The notes: generated from the letters alone by a model not told the origin. A stretch of DNA of 64,000 bases from GCA-003244245 sp050699875 (GCA_050699875.1 JBOHFX010000167.1:47998-111997); one strand, 5' to 3'. Shown: positions 33,983-42,953, counted from the stretch's first letter. Numbers and translations: made by a program.

Positions 33983-34720
33983 TCAACTCCGTTCGCGGCC
34001 GGTGGCCGCGACGACCGCGGCCGGGCTGGCTGCACTCAGCGCGTCGAGATAGGCCCTCGACGGGGCGACCCAACCGAAGATGCCGCCCTGGGCGGCGATC
34101 ATCGCCAGCCCGGCTTGCTGGAACTCTGGAAAGTAGGACCCGACGCAGTCGGACAGCACGAGGCACTCGTAACCGCGGTCGTTGGCTTCCCGGACCGTGG
34201 TGTGTACGCACACCTCGGTGGTGACGCCGGTGACGATCAGGTTGTCGATGCCGGCGGTCGCCAGCAGTTGGTGCAGTTCGGTGGCGTAGAACGAGCCCTT
34301 GCCCGGCTTGTCGATGATGATCTCGCCGGCGAGCGGCGCAAGCTCATCGATGATGTCGTGGCCGTACTCGCCACGGATCAGGATCCGGCCGTGGGGACCG
34401 ACGTCGCCGATCCGCATGGTCGGGTTGCCGCGGTTGAGCTTGGTCGGCGGGCAGTCGGTCAGGTCAGGGCGGTGGCCCTCCCGGGTGTGGATGACGGCCA
34501 TCCCGACCGCTCTGGTGGCCGCTAGCACCGCTTGTAGTGGCGAGATCACCGTTCGTAGCAGACTGACGTCGTTGCCCAAGGTCTCGCCGAAGCCTCCCGC
34601 TTCGACGAAGTCCCGTTGCATGTCGATGAGGATCAGCGCGGTGCGCGCTGGATCGAAGCCGAACGGGTGGGGGTCGGCGGGCACGGTGACATGGTCAGCG
34701 GAAATCTGGTCAGCCGGCAT
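33983..34720 (-). CDS. Isochorismatase-fold cysteine hydrolase (biuret/ureidoacrylate hydrolase-like)
   Basis: 245 aa. Catalytic triad of the family is visible: aspartate in LILIDMQRDFVEAGGFG, lysine in IIDKPGKGSFYATELH, cysteine in VTGVTTEVCVHTTVREANDRGYECLVLSD. The GFGxxLGND and QGGIFGWVA segments are shared with biuret hydrolase (BiuH) and ureidoacrylate hydrolases. The upstream pseudogene derived from allophanate hydrolase, the next enzyme after biuret hydrolysis, favours a biuret role. The ATG at 34720 lies inside the end of the relic frame. Substrate not proven. Confidence 0.8.
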   Translation of the reverse strand: MPADQISADHVTVPADPHPFGFDPARTALILIDMQRDFVEAGGFGETLGNDVSLLRTVISPLQAVLAATRAVGMAVIHTREGHRPDLTDCPPTKLNRGNPTMRIGDVGPHGRILIRGEYGHDIIDELAPLAGEIIIDKPGKGSFYATELHQLLATAGIDNLIVTGVTTEVCVHTTVREANDRGYECLVLSDCVGSYFPEFQQAGLAMIAAQGGIFGWVAPSRAYLDALSAASPAAVVAATGRERS

Positions 34721-35583
34721 GGTGATCTCCCGTGGTGGCGGCCACCACTGCCTCGGAGGTGGCGACGCAGCCGAAGACTCCGCCCTGCATGGTCACCATC
34801 CGCAGCGCCGCATTGTGATTGCCCAGCTCGGTCGCCCCGGTGCGCTCCGCTACCCACACTCCGTGGTAGAGCAGCTCACCCGCCTCCAGTAGCGGGCGGA
34901 TCGTGGTCGGCGTGACTGACGCAGTCCAGCGACCGGCAGGCCGGCACCACGCCCGCGGTGCTGACCAGGCCCCGGGTCGGCTTGCAGCCGACGACTTCGT
35001 TCATCGCGGCGGGGACGCGTCCCGAGCCTGCCGTGTCGGTGCCCAGCGCGAAGGAGACCAGCCCGGCGGCTACCGCGACTGCTGAGCCAGAACTGGAACC
35101 GCCGGCGATGAGATCACCGCCGAGCACGCTCTGGCAGATACCGTAGGGAGAGCGGGTACCGGGCAGCCCCGTCGCGAATTGATCCATGTTGGTCTTGCCG
35201 ATGATGATGGCGCCGGCATCGACCAGCCGCTGCACACAGCCCGCGTTGCGGGCCGGGCGATAGCTGAACGCCGGGCACGCCGCGGTGGTGGCCAGGCCGG
35301 CTACATCGATGTTGTCCTTCACCGCGCAGGGCACGCCGAACAGGGGCATACCCGCGGTGCCGCGCTCCAACTGGATCCGTTCCAGGTCTGCCGCTCGCTC
35401 CTGCAAATCCCGGTCGGACCAGCGGGAGATCCACACCGCATCCTCGCCGCGAGCTGCGATCCGCTCCAAGACGAGATCGACGACCTGCTGCGGCCGTAAT
35501 TGCTCCGCTGCGTAGCTGACCTGGAGTGCACACACCCCGATCGGGGAGCTCGACGAGCTGGCAGCGGCTGAGACGCAACGCAC
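34710..35583 (-). pseudogene. Rearranged allophanate hydrolase (amidase) relic joined to an isochorismatase C-terminal fragment
   Basis: The frame from GTG 35583 encodes about 225 residues of an amidase-signature allophanate hydrolase: lysine in GVPCAVKDNIDVAG, serines in GGSSSGSAVAVA, GTDTAGSGRVPA, KPTRGLVSTAGVVPACRSLDCVS. It then breaks off into a meaningless tail ending at 34876. In another frame just beyond the break (34905 to 34710) runs IRPLLEAGELLYHGVWVAER, which matches a later part of allophanate hydrolase. This is directly followed by LRMVTMQGGVFGCVATSEAVV, which looks like the C-terminus of an isochorismatase-fold hydrolase similar to the next gene. Roughly 60 codons and the whole C-terminal half are missing, so the gene is dead as an amidase. 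Confidence 0.75.
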
Positions 35584-35695
35584 TTCGTCGATTGTCGACC
35601 GAATAATGTCACCCGATGGTCTGAGTTGTTACGTCCACGTTACGCGCGTGCCGCGCGCGCTAGCGGGCGGACCGAATCGCAGATCGCGGGCTCGG

Positions 35696-36361
35696 TCAGC
35701 CGAAATACACCCAAGCGCCGTGATCGCTCAGCGCGGCCAGGACTTCGTCGACATCGCTTGCCGCCACCGCGTCGAGCAGTCGCTGGTGGCGCCGGACGCC
35801 GTCCTGCGGAGTCCGCATCTGCGCTTCGCGCCACAGATTGGCTGCCATGTACAGCTGCAGCTTGAGGATGACCGGCTCGTAGACCAGCAGCAGGTGGCGA
35901 TGACCCGCCATGGCCACCAGGGCGACATGGAATTGCCGGTGTGCCTCGGCCTGCTCCAGTGCGGCTCCGGTGGCCGCTGCCTGCCGCATCGCGTCGAGCC
36001 GGTTGGCCAGCTCCGCAAGCGCCGGCGGGTCGGGTACCGGCGGAGCGATCTGCACGGCGAACCGTTCCAGGACCTCGCGAAGGCTGAACAGCTCGTCGAC
36101 ATCCTGTGGTGACAGGTCGGTCACCCGTACCCCACGGCGGGGCAAGTGCTCGACCAACCCCTGCTGGCCGAGTAGCCGCAGCGCCTCGCGCAGCGGCGCC
36201 CTGCTGGTGCCGAACCGCCGGGTGAGCTGCTCTTCGATCAGCCGCTCGCCGGGCACCAGCTCGCCGCTGAGGATTTCGCTGCGCAGCCGCTGCACCGCGA
36301 GCTCGACCAGGCTGGCCGGTGCCAGCATGCCGTTCGCGACGAGCTCGGGCTGAGCTGGCAC
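35696..36361 (-). CDS. GntR family transcriptional regulator (FadR/FCD type)
   Basis: 221 aa from GTG 36361, preceded by a strong GAGGAGGGAGG site. N-terminal winged helix (LVELAVQRLRSEILSGELVPGERLIEEQLTRRFGTSRAPLREALRLLGQQGLV) and a C-terminal FCD ligand domain (LSPQDVDELFSLREVLERFAV, HRQFHVALVAMAGH). It lies at the head of the leftward decayed nitrogen cluster, so it probably controlled the amidase, hydrolase and permease genes. The ligand is unknown. Confidence 0.88.
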   Translation of the reverse strand: MPAQPELVANGMLAPASLVELAVQRLRSEILSGELVPGERLIEEQLTRRFGTSRAPLREALRLLGQQGLVEHLPRRGVRVTDLSPQDVDELFSLREVLERFAVQIAPPVPDPPALAELANRLDAMRQAAATGAALEQAEAHRQFHVALVAMAGHRHLLLVYEPVILKLQLYMAANLWREAQMRTPQDGVRRHQRLLDAVAASDVDEVLAALSDHGAWVYFG

Positions 36362-36510
36362 AGCGCCTCCCTCCTCGCGGCGGGCAGGTCGCCCACTTCC
36401 ACAGTGCCAGACATGGTGAGCGGCTCGTCCTGCGCGTCCATCAGGGCACTTGCCCGGCGCGTCAGATCACTCTTGTGTGGTAGCTAGCCACACCTCATAC
36501 TCAGGCGATC

Positions 36511-38352
36511 GTGGGGGGCCTTCGCGCGATCGCCGTCAAAGCCATCATCGGCATCGTCGCGGCCCTGACCATTACCACCCCGGCAGTGGCGGCTGAGGCG
36601 CCCGGCGCCGCGGTGCCAGGGAGCTCCAGCGAAGCAGTGACAGGGGGCGCCAGCGAAGCGGTGGCCGTCGGCTCTGGTGGTGCGGTTGCCACCGTCGATG
36701 GTGATGCCAGCCAAGCGGCCCTCGATGTGCTCCGCCGAGGCGGCAACGCCGTCGACGCCGCGGTGGCGGCGGCTGCGACCCTGGGAGTCACCGAGCCATA
36801 CTCCGCTGGCATCGGCGGTGGAGGATTCTTTGTCTACCACCAGGCTGGCACGCGGAGGGTATTCACCCTCGATGGCCGCGAAACCGCGCCGCAGGCAGTC
36901 CGCAGCACCACCTTCATCGATCCGGCCACCGGGCAGCCGCTGCCGCTGGCCGACGCCGTCACCAGTGGCCTATCCGTGGGCGTTCCCGGTACGCCGGCCA
37001 CCTGGGCTCAGGTACTGAACCGGTGGGGGACGATCAGCCTGGCGAAGGCACTACAGCCTGCGATCAGCATTGCCGAGCGCGGGTTTGAGGTAGACGCCAC
37101 TTTCCAGCAACAGACCGCAGACAATGCAGCCCGCTTCGCCCACTTCACATCCACAGCGGCGTTGTTCCTACCCGGCGGCCGGCCACCCGCGATTGGCCGC
37201 CTATTGCGCAATCCCGACTTGGCCCAAACCTACCGGCAGCTCGCCCGCCATGGTGTGAACTGGTTGTATCGCGGTGAGCTCGCGCGGAACATCGTGGAAA
37301 CGGTGCGCCGCCCGCCGCTGGTGGCACCAGACCGCTACAACGCCCGCCCGGGGTTGATGACAGCGTCCGATCTCGCTACCTATCGCGTGATTGCGCGGGA
37401 TCCGACACGTATGCGGTATAAGGGCTTGGACATCTACGGCATTGGCCCGCCGTCCTCCGGTGGCGCGACGGTCGGCGAGGCGCTGAATATCCTGTCTCAT
37501 TTCAGCCTGTCTGCATCCGACCCGGTTGCCGCGTTGCACGTTTACCTGGAAGCAACCCGGCGTGCATTTGCCGATCGCAACCGCTACATCGGTGATCCGG
37601 AGGACGTCAGGGTGCCGCTCGCCAATCTGCTCTCGGCTGGCTTTGCCGCGGAGCGGGCCTGCCTGATCGACCCGCTGCATGCCGCGACCAATCCGGTGCC
37701 ACCGGGCAACCCGGACGGTGACTACCGGAGCTGCCCGGTGCCGAGCGGATCCGCAGGCGGGCAGTCGTTCGAAGGCCGGAACACGACCAGTCTGGTGACC
37801 AGCGACCGATGGGGCAACGTGGTGGCCTACACGCTGACCATCGAGCAGACCGGGGGTAGCGGGATCGTCGTGCCCGGACGCGGTTTCCTGCTCAACAACG
37901 AGTTGACCGACTTCAACTTCGTCCCCACCCAGGGGGACCAGCCGGACCCGAACCTGCCCGGGCCGGGCAAGCGGCCAAGAAGCTCGATCGCTCCGACGAT
38001 AATCCTCCGGCACAACCGGCCGGTCCTCGCGCTCGGGTCACCGGGCGGTGCGACGATCATCACCACCGTGCTGCAGATCCTGGTGAACCGGCTCGATCTC
38101 GGTATGAGCCTCGATGATGCAATAGCGGCGCCGCGGGCCAGCCAACGTAATGTTGCAACCACTGAAGCGGAACCTGCATTCCTGGACCTGTACGAGGCGG
38201 CATTGAAGGCCCGTGGCCAGCAATTCTCAACTATTCCGGAGATCGGTGCGGCAACTGGCCTAGAGTTCCTTGGCTCCGGCAAGGTCCTCGCGGTAGCAGA
38301 GCCGGTGCGCCGTGGTGGTGGCAGCGCACTGGTGGTGCATCCCAAGAACTGA
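36511..38352 (+). CDS. ggt: Gamma-glutamyltransferase, secreted
   Basis: 613 aa from GTG 36511. A signal peptide (IAVKAIIGIVAALTITTPAVAAEAP) indicates export. The enzyme is an autoprocessing Ntn hydrolase that transfers or hydrolyses gamma-glutamyl groups, for example from glutathione-like compounds. Visible are GGNAVDAAVAAAATLGVTEPYSAGIGGGGF, the new N-terminal nucleophile threonine in GRNTTSLVTSD (T425), and the C-terminal SSIAPTIIL and ALGSPGGATIIT loops. The family length is normal. Standing alone, divergent from the GntR regulator. Confidence 0.93.
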   Translation: MGGLRAIAVKAIIGIVAALTITTPAVAAEAPGAAVPGSSSEAVTGGASEAVAVGSGGAVATVDGDASQAALDVLRRGGNAVDAAVAAAATLGVTEPYSAGIGGGGFFVYHQAGTRRVFTLDGRETAPQAVRSTTFIDPATGQPLPLADAVTSGLSVGVPGTPATWAQVLNRWGTISLAKALQPAISIAERGFEVDATFQQQTADNAARFAHFTSTAALFLPGGRPPAIGRLLRNPDLAQTYRQLARHGVNWLYRGELARNIVETVRRPPLVAPDRYNARPGLMTASDLATYRVIARDPTRMRYKGLDIYGIGPPSSGGATVGEALNILSHFSLSASDPVAALHVYLEATRRAFADRNRYIGDPEDVRVPLANLLSAGFAAERACLIDPLHAATNPVPPGNPDGDYRSCPVPSGSAGGQSFEGRNTTSLVTSDRWGNVVAYTLTIEQTGGSGIVVPGRGFLLNNELTDFNFVPTQGDQPDPNLPGPGKRPRSSIAPTIILRHNRPVLALGSPGGATIITTVLQILVNRLDLGMSLDDAIAAPRASQRNVATTEAEPAFLDLYEAALKARGQQFSTIPEIGAATGLEFLGSGKVLAVAEPVRRGGGSALVVHPKN

Positions 38353-38830
38353 AACGGTGGCTGAGGAACAGGCCTTTCCCGCCGCGTCGCTACGTGGTCG
38401 GACAGTTGCGGTGAGCGGAAGTGCGCGACCTCGCCGGTGACGATATCGAACTCACGCGATAGCGATCGGTGACGCTGGACCAGAAGTGGCTTTCCTTTCC
38501 GGCCTTCCGATCGACCGCTGGTCGCGGATCGGATTGCTGAAGTGGCGGCGCAACACTAATGCAGTTATGCTACACCCGAGTGAGTGAAACCCACTTAACT
38601 CACTGTCACCACTTGGTCCCGAATGTCGAACTGCAGGAGCTTTAGATGACCCCCGTCTGCACCATCGCGCCCGCTTCTGCGGGCAGTCCCAGCGGTGTCG
38701 AGATCGGCCAGCGCGGGGCTGAGGTGGGCTGAGTTCCCAGTCAACCCCGCCCAGTTCGCCAACAGCACGCACCTGGTCGGGGCCGTAGGCGGGGGAGGAT
38801 ACCGCCCTTGAGTTGCTGCTGGAGGCCCAT
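38353..38830. other. Intergenic region with a possible 28-codon ORF and an inverted repeat
   Basis: 478 bases between ggt and the GGDEF/EAL gene. A perfect 7-bp inverted repeat (AGTGAGT at 38579-38585, ACTCACT at 38598-38604) may be an operator. A small ORF at 38646-38732 (begins MTPVCTIAPASAG, 28 aa) has a CAGGAG site eight bases upstream but no family resemblance. The rest shows nothing I can name. Confidence 0.35.
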
Positions 38831-41410
38831 GTGAATGCCAAGTGGCGCCCGTATGGCGCCTTGCTGTCGCGTGGGCGAGCCATGGCGGCGACCGCCTTCG
38901 TCGCTGCCCTCACCTTGACCGCCGGGGTGGCCGGGGTCACCCTGGTGGTCACCGATCCCGTCAACCCAGGTCTTGGCACGCTGCTCGGCGGCGTCGGGCT
39001 GGCGGCGGGATTCGGGATCGCCCGACGGCTGGCGATCGAGGTCGAGGTCCGCCGCGACACCGCACGGATCACTCCCACCGAGATCCCGTTGGTCATCGGT
39101 CTGTTGTACCTACCTGGCCCGATCGTCCTGGCTGCTTACGTCGGTGTGGTCGTCATCGCCCGGCTGCTACGCCGCGATAACTGGTCCAAGCTGCTGTTCA
39201 ACGCCTCCTATGCGACCCTCACCGTCGCGATAACCGGCCTGCTGGCCCACCTGGTGTTCGAGCCGACCTGGCCTTGGCTGCCGCTGTGGACCGCGGTGTT
39301 CGCCGGGTTCGTCATCGCGCACGCTGTCACCTCCTGCCTGGCCTGGGCCTTCATCGTGCTGCTCGATCACCGGCGGCCCGGTGAAAGCGTGCGCCCGGTG
39401 GTGCACGTCTACCTGACCGGTCTGCTCAATGCCGCGCTCGGGATCACCGCTGCGGAAATGGTGGGGGTGGTGCCGGGGGGCACCGTGCTGGTGGGTCTGC
39501 TGGCAGTGACGGTGGCGGCGGTGTACCGCGCCTATTACGGGCTGCTGCGTGACCATCGTGACCTCGGCGTGCTCAACGACCTCAGCCTGCGGGTGGCCGC
39601 GGTGGGGCGAGGTGGGGTCGGACGGGGTGGCGACGGCACAGCGCACGAAGTGGATTCCGACGCCTGGAGCGCCGCCATGGAGCTGGCCCGCGTGCAGCTC
39701 AATGCGACCCGTGTCGTCCTGCACTGGCTCCCGTCCGAGGGCGGGCCGTACACCGTGGTGGCCGGCGTGCCGCTGCCTCGCCCGCTGGCCCAGCGCGATA
39801 TCACTGCCATGCTGCCCGTCGATCCGCAGGCCGGATCCGGGCAGGTGCTGCGGTTGGCCGACGGCGGCTCGGACCCGCTCATCGCTGCTGCGCTCACCGC
39901 CAGGGCAACCTCGGACATGCTCGTGGCGCCGCTGAGGGGCGCAGACCAGCTGCTAGGTGTCATCGAGGTGCATGACCGGCAGAGCCGGGTGCTCGGCTTC
40001 GGCAAAGCCGACGTGCGGTTGGTCGAGACGCTGGCCAGCCATCTCACCACCGCGCTGGACAACCGTCGGCTGCTCGCCCGGCTGAGGCACGATGCCTACC
40101 ACGACAGCCTCACCAACCTGAGCAATCGGCTCGGATTCCGGGAGGCCGCGAACGAGGTGCTGCGCCGGGACCTGGCGCCGTGCGCTGTGCTCGTCGTCGA
40201 TCTCGCGCTGCTGTCATCGGTCAACGATGCGCTGGGCCCCGTGTGGGGCGATCGAGTCGTTCTGGGTGCGGGCGAACGGCTTCGCCGTACGCTGACCGAC
40301 CAGGTGCTCACCGCCCGGCTTGAGCGGGACACTTTCGCTGCGCTGCTGGTTGATGTCGGTGCCCAACGGGCGCTGCAGCTGGCCGAGCAGGTGCAGGCGG
40401 TGCTGAGCGAGCCGTATCCGGTCGACAAGCTTGCCGTGGAGTGCAACGCGGTGGTCGGCGTGGCGCTCACCGGAGTCGAACCCACCCGGGACGCCGACAC
40501 GTTGCTCCAACGTGCCGACGTGGCCTTGCGCGCCGCACGCGGCAGTGATGAGACCTTCCGTAGCTACCTACCCAGCATGGGCCAGATCCTGCTGCGCCGT
40601 TTCCAGCTCGTCACCCAGTTCCGGCAGGCGCTGGACACCGGGCAGGTTGATGTGCATTTCCAGCCCCAGGTGGCACTGTCCAGCCGCCGGGTGGTCGGAG
40701 TCGAGGCGTTGGTGCGCTGGCACCATCCGGAATTCGGGATGCTCGACCCGGTCGAGTTCGTCACCCTCGTGGAAACCACCGGCCTGATCGACCCGCTCAC
40801 CGATTACGTGCTGGACCGCTCACTGGCGCAGTGCCGTAGCTGGCTTGATCGCGGGCTGTCGCTGTCGGTGGCAGTCAACCTCTCGGTGCGCAACCTGGCC
40901 GACACGAAGTTCCCGCGCCGGGTGACCGACGCCTTGACGCGACACCGGGTGCCCCCCGAGCTGGTGAGCTTCGAGCTCACCGAGTCAGCAGTGATGAGCG
41001 ATCCGGAGCGCGCGCTGCCCGTACTGCGCGAGCTGAGCGGCCTTGGCGTCCGTATCGCGGTGGACGACTTCGGTACCGGCTACTCGTCGTTGGCCTACCT
41101 GCGGCGGCTGCCGGTCGATGAAGTCAAGATCGACAAGAGCTTCGTCCTGGGACTGGCCAGTGACCTCGGCGATCTTGCGGTGGTCCGCGCCATCATCGAG
41201 CTTGGTCACTCGCTCGGGTTGATCGTCGTTGCCGAGGGTGTCGAACAGGATGCCACCCGCGACCAGCTGATGGAGATGGGCTGCGACATCGCGCAAGGCT
41301 TCCTGATCTCTCGCCCCCTCGGACCGGACCGGTTCGACGCCTGGCTGTCCGCCCGAACGGTCCCGGGCACCGGAGCGCGCGACGAGACGGTGCTCACCCT
41401 GGTCCGGTGA
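38831..41410 (+). CDS. Membrane GGDEF/EAL protein, probable c-di-GMP phosphodiesterase
   Basis: About 859 aa from GTG 38831 (GGAGG five bases upstream); a TTG 18 bases earlier is possible. The N-terminal 230 residues contain about seven membrane helices, followed by a GAF-like sensor region and then GGDEF and EAL domains. The GGDEF motif is degenerate (RLERDTFAALLVD in place of GGDEF), so cyclase activity is unlikely. The EAL domain keeps the catalytic set: GVEALVRWHH, VNLSVRNL, FELTES, VDDFGTGYSS, KIDKSF and VVAEGVEQ. It should hydrolyse c-di-GMP, with the degenerate GGDEF possibly acting as a GTP sensor. Confidence 0.85.
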   Translation: MNAKWRPYGALLSRGRAMAATAFVAALTLTAGVAGVTLVVTDPVNPGLGTLLGGVGLAAGFGIARRLAIEVEVRRDTARITPTEIPLVIGLLYLPGPIVLAAYVGVVVIARLLRRDNWSKLLFNASYATLTVAITGLLAHLVFEPTWPWLPLWTAVFAGFVIAHAVTSCLAWAFIVLLDHRRPGESVRPVVHVYLTGLLNAALGITAAEMVGVVPGGTVLVGLLAVTVAAVYRAYYGLLRDHRDLGVLNDLSLRVAAVGRGGVGRGGDGTAHEVDSDAWSAAMELARVQLNATRVVLHWLPSEGGPYTVVAGVPLPRPLAQRDITAMLPVDPQAGSGQVLRLADGGSDPLIAAALTARATSDMLVAPLRGADQLLGVIEVHDRQSRVLGFGKADVRLVETLASHLTTALDNRRLLARLRHDAYHDSLTNLSNRLGFREAANEVLRRDLAPCAVLVVDLALLSSVNDALGPVWGDRVVLGAGERLRRTLTDQVLTARLERDTFAALLVDVGAQRALQLAEQVQAVLSEPYPVDKLAVECNAVVGVALTGVEPTRDADTLLQRADVALRAARGSDETFRSYLPSMGQILLRRFQLVTQFRQALDTGQVDVHFQPQVALSSRRVVGVEALVRWHHPEFGMLDPVEFVTLVETTGLIDPLTDYVLDRSLAQCRSWLDRGLSLSVAVNLSVRNLADTKFPRRVTDALTRHRVPPELVSFELTESAVMSDPERALPVLRELSGLGVRIAVDDFGTGYSSLAYLRRLPVDEVKIDKSFVLGLASDLGDLAVVRAIIELGHSLGLIVVAEGVEQDATRDQLMEMGCDIAQGFLISRPLGPDRFDAWLSARTVPGTGARDETVLTLVR

Positions 41411-41477
41411 GCGCGCGCCGGTCGGAGGTTGTGTAGAGTCGTCGTCGCTGCGCTCGCCGTAGCACGGTGAGAATGCT

Positions 41478-41550
41478 GCCCCAATAGCTCAGACGGCAGA
41501 GCGTCTCCATGGTAAGGAGAAGGTCTACGGTTCGATTCCGTATTGGGGCT
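41478..41550 (+). tRNA. tRNA-Thr (anticodon GGT)
   Basis: A 73-base cloverleaf: acceptor stem GCCCCAA/TTGGGGC with discriminator T, D-arm GCTC/GAGC, anticodon stem TCTCC/GGAGA around loop ATGGTAA (anticodon GGT), and T-arm TACGG/CCGTA with TTCGATT. CCA is not encoded. It begins the tRNA-Thr, tRNA-Met, rpmG block typical of actinobacteria. Confidence 0.95.
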
Positions 41551-41586
41551 CGGGAGGGTCGCTCTCGAACCATGGTGTGGCCCAGA

Positions 41587-41659
41587 GGCGGTGTAGCTCA
41601 GTCGGAAGAGCAAGCGGCTCATAATCGCTGTGTCGCCGGTTCGAGTCCGGCCACCGCTA
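41587..41659 (+). tRNA. tRNA-Met (elongator, anticodon CAT)
   Basis: A 73-base cloverleaf: acceptor GGCGGTG/CACCGCT with discriminator A, D-arm GCTC/GAGC, anticodon stem AGCGG/TCGCT around CTCATAA (anticodon CAT), and T-arm GCCGG/CCGGC. CCA is not encoded. The first acceptor pair is G-T. It lacks the initiator-type three G-C pairs at the anticodon stem, so it is an elongator. Confidence 0.93.
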
Positions 41660-41741
41660 CCGTCGGCCCAGCACGCTAGGCGCTGGTTCCAGCAGGCTCC
41701 ACCTGTAGTTGATTGACAGCTTCGGCGAGAGAGAGGCACCC

Positions 41742-41909
41742 GTGGCACGCGCCACCGACATCCGACCCAAGATCACGCTCGCGTGCGAGGAGTGCAAGCA
41801 CCGCAACTACATCACCAAGAAGAACCGGCGCAACGACCCGGACCGGCTCACCATCCGCAAGTACTGCCCGAACTGCAACAAGCACCGGGCACACCGCGAG
41901 ACCCGCTGA
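41742..41909 (+). CDS. rpmG: 50S ribosomal protein L33, zinc-ribbon (CXXC) form
   Basis: 55 aa from GTG 41742. The sequence is a complete bacterial L33 (RPKITLACEECKHRNYITKKNRRN) with two Cys pairs, CEEC and CPNC, forming a zinc ribbon. Actinobacteria usually have a second, Cys-free L33 expressed under zinc limitation; that paralogue is not here. It lies next to tRNA-Thr and tRNA-Met and upstream of hadA, as expected. Confidence 0.97.
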   Translation: MARATDIRPKITLACEECKHRNYITKKNRRNDPDRLTIRKYCPNCNKHRAHRETR

Positions 41910-41940
41910 GCCGCCGAGCGTCGGCCGGTATTCTGCGCTG

Positions 41941-42390
41941 GTGGCACTCGATCCCGGCCTCATCGGACGGTGCTACCCCGCGGTTGGCGCTTACCAGGTG
42001 GGACGGGAGAAGATCCGGGACTTCGCTGAGGCGATCGGGGATGACGACGCGGTTTACTGGGATCCCAGCGCCGCCCGGTCCTGCGGGTACCCCGATGTGA
42101 TCGCCCCACCCACGTTCGCGATCATCTTGTCGCTGCGGGCTCAGGAGGCATTGTTCGGTGACCCTGCGGTGGGTCTGGACTACAGCCGGATGGTCCACGG
42201 CAATCAGTCGTTCATCCACCACCGACCCATCCATGCGGGTGACGAGCTGGCCGCGGCGCTGCACATCGACGACATCCGCTGCATGGGGAGCAGCGACATG
42301 CTCACCGTGCGCTGTGAGATCACTGACAGTGCTGGCAACCCCGTGACGACGGCTCGCTCTCTGCTGGTCGTTCGGGGAGATGACCGGTGA
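41941..42390 (+). CDS. hadA: (3R)-hydroxyacyl-ACP dehydratase subunit HadA-like (MaoC hotdog, UPF0336)
   Basis: 149 aa from GTG 41941. The start GRCYPAVGAYQVGREKIRDFAEAIGDDDAVYWD and HGNQSFIHHRPIHAGDEL are typical of the UPF0336/HadA non-catalytic partner subunit. With HadB it forms a hot-dog fold dehydratase; in mycobacteria this dehydrates acyl chains during mycolate synthesis, elsewhere its acyl substrate is unclear. Its stop overlaps the hadB start (GTGA), implying co-translation. Confidence 0.85.
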   Translation: MALDPGLIGRCYPAVGAYQVGREKIRDFAEAIGDDDAVYWDPSAARSCGYPDVIAPPTFAIILSLRAQEALFGDPAVGLDYSRMVHGNQSFIHHRPIHAGDELAAALHIDDIRCMGSSDMLTVRCEITDSAGNPVTTARSLLVVRGDDR

Positions 42391-42812
42391 CCCGCCGCCG
42401 GCACACCGAGGTCACCGAGGGCGACGAGTTGCCCGGGCTACAGGTTCGGGTTACCCGTGCTGGGCTGGTGCGCTACGCCGGCGCCTCCGGCGACTTCAAC
42501 CCAATCCATTTCAGCGATCGGGCGGCTCGGGATGTCGGGCTACCCGACGTCATCGCCCACGGGATGTTCACGATGGCGTTGGCCAACCGTTTGGTGACCA
42601 GCTGGGTCGGTGACCCAGGCGCCGTGGTCAGATGCGCAGTGCGCTTCAGCCGTCCGGTCGTGGTACCCGACGGCGCCGAAGGCGCGCTCATAGAGTTCTC
42701 CGGCAAAGTGGCCCGACGACACGACGACGGCACCGTCGTCGTCGCCATCACCGCTCGGTGCGCCGCCCAAACCGTCCTCGGCAACGCCACCGCCACGGTC
42801 GCCCTGGCCTGA
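42387..42812 (+). CDS. hadB: (3R)-hydroxyacyl-ACP dehydratase subunit HadB-like (MaoC hotdog)
   Basis: 141 aa from GTG 42387. Hydratase-2 motif ASGDFNPIHFSDRAARDVGLPDVIAHGMFTMALANRLVTSW contains the catalytic Asp and His, so this is the catalytic partner of HadA. No hadC follows. In other actinobacteria the next genes are usually an aminotransferase or murB and tRNA-Trp/secE; here a lanthipeptide cluster comes first. Confidence 0.87.
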   Translation: MTRRRHTEVTEGDELPGLQVRVTRAGLVRYAGASGDFNPIHFSDRAARDVGLPDVIAHGMFTMALANRLVTSWVGDPGAVVRCAVRFSRPVVVPDGAEGALIEFSGKVARRHDDGTVVVAITARCAAQTVLGNATATVALA

Positions 42813-42820
42813 CGCGCTTT

Positions 42821-42862
42821 GCAAGGGCGAATTGTCCTTGCGTAGCGAATTGTCGTCTTGCG
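42821..42862. promoter_or_regulatory. Inverted and direct repeats upstream of the lanthipeptide synthetase
   Basis: A 6-bp inverted repeat (GCAAGG 42821-42826, CCTTGC 42836-42841) overlaps two direct copies of a GCGAATTGTC-type sequence (42827-42842 and 42845-42862, starts 18 bases apart). Downstream, TTGCTG (42895) and TAATCT (42917) with a 16-base gap could be a promoter for the cluster. An operator or hadB terminator role is inference. Confidence 0.35.
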
Positions 42863-42953
42863 GAGAGAATATCTGCTAGCCCGGACGGAGTCTTTTGCTG
42901 TTACGTAGCAGACACCTAATCTGTACCTAGAGTCTATCGACCCTGGGGGTGTC

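Noticed and set aside
34876..35583. Intact amidase (allophanate hydrolase) gene
   Set aside because: The frame ends in a non-homologous tail after about 225 residues, and later family sequence continues in another frame.
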